DNA from: Pseudomonadota bacterium | GTDB taxonomy: Bacteria > Pseudomonadota > Gammaproteobacteria > Steroidobacterales > Steroidobacteraceae | Assembly (NCBI GenBank): GCA_021805275.1 | Contig: JAJZFQ010000005.1 | Location: forward strand, 27,475 to 91,474 | DNA: 64,000 bases | Direction of reading: 5' to 3' | In this document: positions 37,594 through 45,245 of the stretch, piece by piece | How positions within the stretch are numbered: position 1 is the stretch's first letter | How the letters are laid out: each line of letters begins with the position of its first letter | Made by a program: the position numbers and the translations under genes | The notes under the pieces: model-generated | The model's input: only the letters and a program-made list of their open reading frames with translations | What the model was told of the DNA's origin: nothing | Databases searched by the model: none

Positions 37594-38628
37594 ATGCGCT
37601 ATCGGACCCTCGGCCCAACCGGCCTGCTCGTCTCGGAAATCTGCCTCGGCACCATGACCTTCGGCGGCCGCGGGTTCTGGTCGGCCATGGGCGGCCTGGA
37701 TCACTCGGTCGCCGAGCGCATCGTCGGCCGCGCGCTCGACGCCGGAGTCAACTTCATCGACACCGCGGATGTCTATTCCGAGGGCATGGCGGAGGAAATC
37801 ACCGGCCACACGCTGCGCACCTGCGGCCGTCCGCGCAGCGCCCTGGTGCTCGCCACCAAGGTGTTCGGCTCGACCGGCCCGGGCCTCAACGACCGCGGCG
37901 CCTCGCGCGGCCACATCATCGACGGCGCGAAGGGGAGCCTGAAGCGGCTCGGGACCGACTACATCGACCTGTACCAGATCCACGGACTCGATCAGATCAC
38001 CCCTATTGAGGAGACGATCCGGGCGCTCGATGATCTGGTCCGCCAGGGTCACATCCGCTACGTCGGCGTGTCGAACTGGTCAGCCTGGACTGTGATGAAG
38101 GCGCTCGGCATCGCCGATGCGCATGGCTGGGTGCGGCCCGTCACGCTGCAGGCCTACTACACCATCGCCGGCCGCGACCTCGAGCGGGAGATCGTGCCGC
38201 TGCTGCAGGCGGAGGGTCTGGGGCTGATGGTGTGGAGTCCGCTAGCCGGCGGTCTGCTCTCGGGCAAGTTCACCCGCGACGGCCAGGGGCCGGCCGATGC
38301 GCGCCGCGCCAGCTTCGACTTTCCGCCGGTAAACCGGGATCGCCTCTTCGCATGCCTCGATGTGCTGCGCGCCATCGCCGAGGCACGCGGCGTGTCGGTC
38401 GCACGCATCGCGCTGGCCTACGTGCTCGCCAAGCCGTTCGTGATGTCGATGATCATCGGCGCGCGCACGCTGGAGCAGCTCGATGACAATCTCGCCGCCA
38501 CGGACATCCGCCTGACGGAGCCAGAACTCGCCGAGCTCGACAAGGTGAGCGCGCTGCCGCCCGAGTACCCCGGCTGGATGATCGACTTCCAGCACGCCCG
38601 CACCCGGCTGGCGCAGGGCCAGCCGTGA
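37594..38628 (+). CDS. Aldo/keto reductase
   Basis: A 344-residue NADPH-dependent oxidoreductase with a TIM barrel. The catalytic tetrad is visible as Asp and Tyr in DTADVYSEG, Lys in LATKVFG and His in YQIHGLD. The C-terminal cofactor part is SMIIGARTLEQLDDNLAA. An ATG at 37588 touches the ribosome-binding site AGGAG (37583-37587), so the ATG at 37594 is preferred. The following SDR starts inside its stop codon, so the two are co-translated. Such pairs detoxify or convert aldehydes and ketones; the substrate is not evident. Confidence 0.87.
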   Translation: MRYRTLGPTGLLVSEICLGTMTFGGRGFWSAMGGLDHSVAERIVGRALDAGVNFIDTADVYSEGMAEEITGHTLRTCGRPRSALVLATKVFGSTGPGLNDRGASRGHIIDGAKGSLKRLGTDYIDLYQIHGLDQITPIEETIRALDDLVRQGHIRYVGVSNWSAWTVMKALGIADAHGWVRPVTLQAYYTIAGRDLEREIVPLLQAEGLGLMVWSPLAGGLLSGKFTRDGQGPADARRASFDFPPVNRDRLFACLDVLRAIAEARGVSVARIALAYVLAKPFVMSMIIGARTLEQLDDNLAATDIRLTEPELAELDKVSALPPEYPGWMIDFQHARTRLAQGQP

Positions 38629-39509
38629 GCGCCGGGACCCCGACACGGACAGCCGCCAACGGGCCGGGCGGGAAAGTCTGGTTCATCACGGGAGTCTCGC
38701 GAGGCTTCGGCAAAGCGCTCGCGCAGACCTTGCTCGCCGCAGGGGCAACCGTGATCGGCACGACGCGCAGCGGCGCCGCGCCGCTCGCGCCCGACCGCGG
38801 AACGCTACACCTGTTGCCGCTCGAGCTCACCGACGCGGCAGCCATCCGGCGGGCCGTCGCGACGGCCTTCGGGCTCGGGCCGGTCGACGTGCTCGTGAAC
38901 AATGCCGGCTACGGGTTGCTCAGTTCCGTCGAGGAAGCGACCGAGGCACAGATCGAGCACCTGTTCGAGGTGAACTTCCACGCGCCCCGCCGCGTGATCC
39001 AGGCGGCCTTGCCCCATCTGCGCGCGCAGGGCTCGGGCCACATCGTCAACATCACCTCGATCGCCGGCGTGGCGCCGGCCGCCGGTTCAGGCTACTACGC
39101 TGCGGCGAAGATGGCCGTCGAGGGATTCTCCCAGAGCCTGGCGCGCGAGGTCGGCCCCCTCGGCATCCGCCTCACCCTGGTCGAGCCCGGCGCGTTCCGC
39201 ACGGACTTCCTCTCGGAGCACTCGATCCGCCGCGGCGCATCGGATCTGTCAGCGTATGCCGAAACGGCCGGCGCCGCCCGACGGCGACTGAGCGAAATGG
39301 CCGGCAGACAACCGGGTGACCCGGCGCGCGCCGCCGCCGCGATCATCGCCGCGGTGCAGTCCGACTCACCGCCCCTGCACCTGGTGCTGGGGCCCGATGC
39401 CTATGCTCGCGCCCGCCAGATGCTCGATGCGTTCAGCGCTGAGCTGGCAGCCTGGCGGCGCGTGACGCTCGGCACCGACTTCGCCTCGGGCGAGGCGCGG
39501 ACCACCTGA
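38625..39509 (+). CDS. Short-chain dehydrogenase/reductase
   Basis: A 294-residue classical SDR. The cofactor motif is TGVSRGFG, NNAG is at VLVNNAGYG, and the catalytic Ser and Tyr-x3-Lys are in NITSIAG and YYAAAKMAVEG. It starts with GTG at 38625 that overlaps the stop of the aldo/keto reductase (GTGA). Together they probably act on one carbonyl compound. It converges with the glycosidase operon across 47 bp. Confidence 0.87.
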   Translation: MSAGTPTRTAANGPGGKVWFITGVSRGFGKALAQTLLAAGATVIGTTRSGAAPLAPDRGTLHLLPLELTDAAAIRRAVATAFGLGPVDVLVNNAGYGLLSSVEEATEAQIEHLFEVNFHAPRRVIQAALPHLRAQGSGHIVNITSIAGVAPAAGSGYYAAAKMAVEGFSQSLAREVGPLGIRLTLVEPGAFRTDFLSEHSIRRGASDLSAYAETAGAARRRLSEMAGRQPGDPARAAAAIIAAVQSDSPPLHLVLGPDAYARARQMLDAFSAELAAWRRVTLGTDFASGEARTT

Positions 39510-39556
39510 GGCGCCGCCGCACGACCGCGCCGCAACGCGGATCCGCCAGCCGCTCT

Positions 39557-40207
39557 CTACGGCGCTTCGCCGTCATGCACCGGATTGGCGTTAAAGGCAA
39601 TGCAGATGCGCGCCTGGTCGCCTTCGTGTGGCTCGACGTAGTGCTCCATCCAGCTCGGAAACAACACCAGCAGACCGTCGCTCGGCGCGAGCCGGATGTC
39701 GCTGTGGCCGTTCGGCACCGGACCCTTGACCGTGCTGTGCAGCACGCCGGGGCGGGGGTCGCGGAACACCAGCGCACCGGAGCGTGGCGGCACCTGCAGA
39801 TAGAACGTCCCGGACAGGAGCGACCCCTCGTGCATGTGCAGGTAGTTAAAGCCACCGCGGTCGTGCAGGTTGATCCAGGACTGCAGCGTGAAGCGCTGCG
39901 TGCCCAGCCCCATCTCCCCGAGCACGCGCGCGCACGAGAGGCGCACCGCCTCGCGCAGCGGCGCGACCTGCGGCCGCTCGAGCACCGTCATCTCTTTGCT
40001 GTTCCAACCGCTGCGGTTGGTACGGCCCGCCGGCTCCGGGTACTCGGCGCGAAGCGCATGCACCCAGGCGACCCATTCCGGCAAGTTCGAGCACAGCACC
40101 GTGAGTCGCGCCTGCCAGATTCGGGTCGGGAACAGATCGTAGGATTCGAGCGCTGCAGCGCCGCCCGCGGGCGGCGCTGCAGCGGATGCAGATGGACTCA
40201 GCGCCAT
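39557..40207 (-). CDS. Small 2OG-Fe(II) oxygenase-family protein
   Basis: A 216-residue protein of the putative 2OG-Fe(II) oxygenase family once described as a conserved hypothetical (TIGR02466-like). Candidate iron ligands are in NYLHMHEGSLLSGTFYLQVP and the distal His in LFPSWMEHYVEP; the co-substrate Arg is in ARICIAFNANP. It is the last gene of the glycosidase operon: its start overlaps the GH31 stop by 10 bp. The similar C-terminal domain of the protein at 34782-36611 suggests a shared but unknown modification function in this locus. The longer open frame to 40696 is antisense-phase to GH31. Confidence 0.78.
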   Translation of the reverse strand: MALSPSASAAAPPAGGAAALESYDLFPTRIWQARLTVLCSNLPEWVAWVHALRAEYPEPAGRTNRSGWNSKEMTVLERPQVAPLREAVRLSCARVLGEMGLGTQRFTLQSWINLHDRGGFNYLHMHEGSLLSGTFYLQVPPRSGALVFRDPRPGVLHSTVKGPVPNGHSDIRLAPSDGLLVLFPSWMEHYVEPHEGDQARICIAFNANPVHDGEAP

Positions 40208-42963
40208 GTGATCACCACTTGTTGGCGAATGCTGCTCTGTGGCAAACGGACCTGTGCGACGCCCCGCGTCGCATCCCAGCGCAGCCCTTTGATGGCGCGT
40301 CCATCGACCGCCAGCGCGCCGGGCCGTCGCCGGGTATGGATGCGCAGCATATAGCCTCGGGCCGCCAGCTGCCCACGATATGCGCCGCGCGTCGGCCCGA
40401 TCCGCAGGCTGTGCAGCCCGGCCTGCGTGCGGTAGAGGATGGGCGTGAGTGCGTAGCGACCCTTGCGGTACGCCATCGAGACCGCGTCGTCCTGGTACAG
40501 GTCGAACCGCCCGTCTCCCGACCCATACACCTGCAGCACGAGCGGATCGAGCCGCAGGGCATCGGAGTATGCGCTCGGCACCTGCTCTGGAATGACCGAT
40601 CCGGCGCGCACGAACACGGGCGTGTCGCTCGTCCCATAGTGCGCGCTTACGGTCTGCCCGCCGGCGAGGTGAGCGCCGGTGAACAGCTCGATCCACTGTC
40701 CCGGGGGGAGGTAGACCGCGCGTCTGCCGCTTGCATCCAGCACCGGGGCCACCAGCAGCTCATCACCGAGGAAATACTCGTGCGGATGGCGGTACGCCTC
40801 GGCGCCAGTGACGCCCTCCAGGTACAACGGGCGCAGGATCGGCAGCGCCCGCCGGTGCGCGACCCAGGCATAGGTGTATAGATAGGGGATGAGCTCGGTA
40901 TGCAGCTTGAAATAGCGGCGCATCAGGGCAATGCCCCGCGCCCCGTACGTCCAGGGCATACGCAGATTGCCCTCGATCGGATTCTCGTGCGCACTGTGCA
41001 TGCGCAGCAACGGGCCGAACGCGCCGAATTCGATCCAGCGCGCATACAGATCGAAGGGGATCTTGCGGCCGTGAAACCCGCCGATGTCGTGGCTGACGTA
41101 GTCGATGAGCTCGTTGCCGGCTCGAGCGGAGAAGGCGACCTCGTAGGCGAGCACCGGCCACTCGGAGTAGGTGTCCCCGGTGAACAAGCCCGGATAGCGC
41201 TCGCTGCCCCAGCCACCGTACCGCGCCAGGATGAACGGCCGCTCGCCGCTCTCGCGCCGCGCGGCCCGGTCATACACCTCGTTGGTCCACAACTGGGGGT
41301 TCAGGCCCGCCATGCGCGCCGCGCCACTGCCGCCGTCGACCCACCAGAAATCCACCCCCTCGCGCACCAGCGGCGCGTGCAGATCGCGCATGAACACCGC
41401 CGCCTGTCGCGCGTCGGCGAGGTTGAAGCGGATCGGCGCAGGCGCCAGGAGGTTGCGAATCGCAGTCGGACCGAACATCAGCCCGCCGCCCTGCGGGCCT
41501 GACCGCACGCGCAGCGCAATCGTATTGATGCCGCCCCGCACGAGCGCTTGCGAAAGATCCGCCGTGGTCAGTCGCCGCGGCCATTGCACGTGGCTGTGTC
41601 GCATCGGCGTGCCGTTGACGAACAGCTGATAGGACTGCCTCACCCCGCCGAGATACAGATACAAGTGCTGCGGCGCGCCGGCCGGCACTCGCACCGTGGC
41701 GCGGTACCAGGCGGTCCCGTCCTGTCCGCGCAGCCCCTGCGTACGCCAGGTGAAACCGACCCGGACCGGGTGCCAGCGCGCCGTATCCGCGCTCCCGGGA
41801 ACGTAGGGCCCGTCGCTGAAGCGCCACTGCCCCGTCAGATCGAGCGTGAAGGTCGACCGCGGTGGCTGCGGCAGCCCCAGACCGCGCAGCACCTCGGGGG
41901 CCTGGCTGTCGTGGTACGACAGACCACTCTCCTCGGTGTTGGCGTAGCCCGGATGATCGTTGAGCGCGAGCTTGAAGCCATGACCGTGCAGCCAGCGCAT
42001 GAAGCGCAGCGGATGGGCAATGAGCGGGGTCCAATCGTAACCGCCCTGCCAGCCATAGTTGTGCCAACCGAAATCCAGCACCAGCGTGTCGACCGGAATA
42101 CGCTCGTGGCGCAATCGTGCGAGCTCGCGCTCGATGTGCCGCTCGCCATAACGGGCGAAGGCGGTACTGCGCACCGTGGGCGAGTCGGGAAAGTACTCGA
42201 AGTTCAGGTCCGTGACCATCGGCCCGAGCACGTAGCGCGGGATCATCGGCACCGGCCCGCAGAGCTCGGCGTATTCGCGCAAGGCACGCCGGTAGTGTGA
42301 CCCGTACGCAAACAGATACCAGTCCTGGCCACCGCTCACGCGGCGCGGCTCGATCCACGTGTGGGCGGCGTTCCACACCGGCGTGACGCTATCGTCGATC
42401 AGCCCGTAGCCCGAGCGGCTGAGCAGTCCCGGCTGTGCAGGCGCGAGCCGTACGTCGATGCCTGGAATGACGTCGTTCACCGGGCTGTCCAGATTGGCGC
42501 GGCCCGGCGGCAGGTTGACGCTGCTGACGTTGTCGAGCGAGTAGGTCAGCCCGCCGAGATTGCGCGGGTCGCGTTGGCCCGGATGCCAGCGCCGCCGCGC
42601 ACCGCCCGTCGTCTTCCAACTGACCTCAAGATTACCTGGCGTGAACCGCCCGGAATGCAGCCGATAGCGCACGCTCAGCGCAGCGCTCGAGGCGACCAGC
42701 CAGCCGCGCTGCGAGCGGATCCGCACCACCACGGCCGGCCAGCTGCGCTTGCGCACCACGACGGAAGGGGCGTCCACGAATACTCTGGCGGGCGAGTATT
42801 CCAGGCGCACCAGCGAGGGCGTCAGAAATTCAAACCGCGCCCGACCCGCGACGATGGTCGAGCCGCGCTGCACGGGATGGGTTGCGTGCGCGCAGGCGCC
42901 GAGCAGCAGCGCGACGGCAGCCGCGCCGCCGGCGCGACCGGTGCGGCGGGTCGCTGCGCTCAT
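40198..42963 (-). CDS. GH31 alpha-glycosidase lipoprotein with inserted beta-sandwich domain
   Basis: A 921-residue hydrolase. The signal ends in a lipobox LLGAC, so it is a membrane-anchored lipoprotein. An N-terminal beta-sandwich precedes the TIM barrel. Nucleophile candidate D543 is in FWWVDGG and the acid/base candidate D626 is in SHDIGGF, the two GH31 landmarks. Residues about 370-500 interrupt the barrel with a jelly-roll segment resembling the sugar-binding domain of GH2 enzymes (LDLTGQWRFSDG and WYRATVRVPAG). GH31 enzymes release alpha-glucose or alpha-xylose from non-reducing ends. Its ATG overlaps the GH65 stop. Confidence 0.87.
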   Translation of the reverse strand: MSAATRRTGRAGGAAAVALLLGACAHATHPVQRGSTIVAGRARFEFLTPSLVRLEYSPARVFVDAPSVVVRKRSWPAVVVRIRSQRGWLVASSAALSVRYRLHSGRFTPGNLEVSWKTTGGARRRWHPGQRDPRNLGGLTYSLDNVSSVNLPPGRANLDSPVNDVIPGIDVRLAPAQPGLLSRSGYGLIDDSVTPVWNAAHTWIEPRRVSGGQDWYLFAYGSHYRRALREYAELCGPVPMIPRYVLGPMVTDLNFEYFPDSPTVRSTAFARYGERHIERELARLRHERIPVDTLVLDFGWHNYGWQGGYDWTPLIAHPLRFMRWLHGHGFKLALNDHPGYANTEESGLSYHDSQAPEVLRGLGLPQPPRSTFTLDLTGQWRFSDGPYVPGSADTARWHPVRVGFTWRTQGLRGQDGTAWYRATVRVPAGAPQHLYLYLGGVRQSYQLFVNGTPMRHSHVQWPRRLTTADLSQALVRGGINTIALRVRSGPQGGGLMFGPTAIRNLLAPAPIRFNLADARQAAVFMRDLHAPLVREGVDFWWVDGGSGAARMAGLNPQLWTNEVYDRAARRESGERPFILARYGGWGSERYPGLFTGDTYSEWPVLAYEVAFSARAGNELIDYVSHDIGGFHGRKIPFDLYARWIEFGAFGPLLRMHSAHENPIEGNLRMPWTYGARGIALMRRYFKLHTELIPYLYTYAWVAHRRALPILRPLYLEGVTGAEAYRHPHEYFLGDELLVAPVLDASGRRAVYLPPGQWIELFTGAHLAGGQTVSAHYGTSDTPVFVRAGSVIPEQVPSAYSDALRLDPLVLQVYGSGDGRFDLYQDDAVSMAYRKGRYALTPILYRTQAGLHSLRIGPTRGAYRGQLAARGYMLRIHTRRRPGALAVDGRAIKGLRWDATRGVAQVRLPQSSIRQQVVITWR

Positions 42964-45245
42964 AACACTCTCCGTCTGATCTGAACCGAGCCATTGGCGG
43001 CGCGGCTGAGCGTGATGTCCAGCCGCTGCCCCCGGAAGCTCACCCCGCGCAGCGTCAGGGAGCGCCAGCCGAGCGGCAGTGCCGCAGGGTATGCGTCGAG
43101 CAGCCCGGCGGCGCGGATGCGCAGTCCGGTCAGTCCGAAGATCAGACTTTGCAGATAGCCGCCCGAGCCGGTGAGAAACGGACCGACGTTGTTGGTCGAG
43201 GTTTCCGTTCTGACGTTGAACGGCGCCTTCAGCGTAGCGCCGGTCAGGTACAGCTGCACAAGCCGGCCGGCCTCGGCGAGCCGACCCACCTCATCGGCTG
43301 CCGCCACGCACGGCAGGATGCCCATGCTGGTGCGTGCGAGGCGGGACGAGGGTATCGGCCGCACCGCGAAGTCGTAATCGCCGCGGCGCAGCGCCGGTGG
43401 AATGCGCAGATCCAGCGCCGGCAGAAACAGCAGCGGCAGCGGACCTCCGCCGAAGGCCTTGCCGCCGACCGCGCCGCCGGATTCCTGATAGGGCAAATGG
43501 TGCTGCCCGTCCGCGGCGAGCGGTATCTTGAGCGCACCGGCGATGCGGCCCCAGCGCGGATCGGCCTTCGCCCCAAGCACGCCCGCCGCAGCCGCAGCGA
43601 TCCGCAAGGCCTTGGCCGCCACCAGGTTCGTGTAGGTGTCGTTCGGAATGTCCCCGTGCGATTCGGACACCGACGTGACGTGCACAATCCCGTAGTGGTG
43701 CCTCTGCGCGTCATACGTTGCGCGGCTCGCGAAGAATTGCGCTACCGCGCGGATGACCGGCCAGCCGTGCGCGCGCAACCAGGCCCGATCGAGCGTCGCG
43801 AGGTAATACTGCCACTGTGCGATCGCAATCTCCGCGTCGACGTGGATCTCGGTCAATGACAGCGCCCGTGCCGAGTACGGTGTCTGATCGCTGCCGTTGT
43901 ACGGATCGGATTCCCACGGGTACATGGCGCCCGCGTAGCCGAGCCGCCGGGCGCGCGCTTCGGCAGCGCCCAGCGTGCGCTCGCGGAATGCAAGCAGCGA
44001 GCGGGCCCGTCGCGGATGCAGCAGCAGCAGCGCGGGGTAGACCCAGGTGTCGCTGTCCCAGAAGACGTGCCCCGCGTAGCACAGCGTCAGACCGCAGGGG
44101 CCCACCGCCCAGCCCGTGTCCGGCGTCGTATTCACCAACAGGTAGTACAACGCCGAGTGCGCGACCTGCTGCGCCTTCGGGTCCCCGGCGATACGGATAT
44201 CAGCCCGCCACAGTCGCCGCCATGCGGCGCGCTGGTGGACGCGCAGTGCGTCGAATCCGGCCACGCGCGCGAGACGGGCCAGGCGCACATCCGCCGCCGC
44301 AGTGCCGCCCCAGCCGGCACGCGAGACGGTGACGTACTTGGTGAACGCATAGGTTTGTCCCCGCTCGACTTTCACGCTCGCGACGATCGCGAGGCGGCCG
44401 TGCGTGCGGTGCACCGCGAGCGATTGCACGGCGCCCTCCGGTAATGCGACAGCGACGGCCATCGCGACCGACAGGCCGCCGACGGCTCTGCCGGTGAGCC
44501 ACAGCGAGCGCGTACGGGCCGACCCGCCGGAGGCGAGCACGGCCACATGGCCCGGGTACCACAGCGCAGCGCGGTCGGACGTGGCCGGTGCCTTCGGCGT
44601 CAGCGACAGACCGTCGGCCGCCAGGGCGCGCTCGACCTGCGGACCGGTGAGGCGCCCGAGTGCGAAGCGCGGCGCATACGCCTTCCATTCGCTCAGCGGG
44701 AACGACACTGTCACCCGGCCGCTGTACTGCGGAGTGATCTGCAATCGCACCACCGCCAGGTGGGGCTGCGTCTGGCTGATGAAACTGACCACGGTGACGG
44801 CGGTGCGCCGTGCGCGCTCGAGGTATTGATAGCGTGTCGTCAGCGTCGCGTCATGCAGGTCGAGCGTCTGCAGGTAATGCCGGAAGCGCGCCGTGCTGAG
44901 CGGTGCGCGGTTCAGCCAGCCGCTCGGGCTCTGCGCCGGATCGGGATTGAAGTCGACGGCATTCCAGCCGGGCAACAGCGCCGGGCGGGCCATGTCGCCA
45001 GGGGCGCGGTCCATCAGTCCCACCATGTAGCTCTGTGCGGCCTCGGTGCCGCGGGGGGCGGTGAGCGTACCGAGGTAGCCGTTGCCCAGCATGCCCGGGA
45101 AGTAATCGGCAAGTCCGCCTGCGGCCACCCTCAGGCGGAAACCCCCGGCGGCCCGCGCCGGACCGATGGTCGCGACCAGCAACGCCGCGCTCAGGAGCGC
45201 CGCGGCACGCAGCGACCGCAGCGCGGGGAGCCCGCGCGGTGTCAC
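42960..45245 (-). CDS. GH65-type glycoside hydrolase, secreted
   Basis: A 761-residue exported protein. A signal peptide (AALLSAALLVATIGPARAAG) is followed by a beta-sandwich and an (alpha/alpha)6 barrel. GHVFWDSDTWVYPALLLLHP matches the GH65 substrate-binding segment, in the form seen in acid trehalases and glucosylgalactosyl-hydroxylysine glucosidases rather than phosphorylases. A candidate catalytic Glu is in SVSESHGDIPNDTYTN. Likely substrates are alpha-linked glucose disaccharides such as trehalose or kojibiose; this is inference. The start is GTG at 45245 overlapping the upstream stop (GTGA). Confidence 0.78.
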   Translation of the reverse strand: MTPRGLPALRSLRAAALLSAALLVATIGPARAAGGFRLRVAAGGLADYFPGMLGNGYLGTLTAPRGTEAAQSYMVGLMDRAPGDMARPALLPGWNAVDFNPDPAQSPSGWLNRAPLSTARFRHYLQTLDLHDATLTTRYQYLERARRTAVTVVSFISQTQPHLAVVRLQITPQYSGRVTVSFPLSEWKAYAPRFALGRLTGPQVERALAADGLSLTPKAPATSDRAALWYPGHVAVLASGGSARTRSLWLTGRAVGGLSVAMAVAVALPEGAVQSLAVHRTHGRLAIVASVKVERGQTYAFTKYVTVSRAGWGGTAAADVRLARLARVAGFDALRVHQRAAWRRLWRADIRIAGDPKAQQVAHSALYYLLVNTTPDTGWAVGPCGLTLCYAGHVFWDSDTWVYPALLLLHPRRARSLLAFRERTLGAAEARARRLGYAGAMYPWESDPYNGSDQTPYSARALSLTEIHVDAEIAIAQWQYYLATLDRAWLRAHGWPVIRAVAQFFASRATYDAQRHHYGIVHVTSVSESHGDIPNDTYTNLVAAKALRIAAAAAGVLGAKADPRWGRIAGALKIPLAADGQHHLPYQESGGAVGGKAFGGGPLPLLFLPALDLRIPPALRRGDYDFAVRPIPSSRLARTSMGILPCVAAADEVGRLAEAGRLVQLYLTGATLKAPFNVRTETSTNNVGPFLTGSGGYLQSLIFGLTGLRIRAAGLLDAYPAALPLGWRSLTLRGVSFRGQRLDITLSRAANGSVQIRRRVL

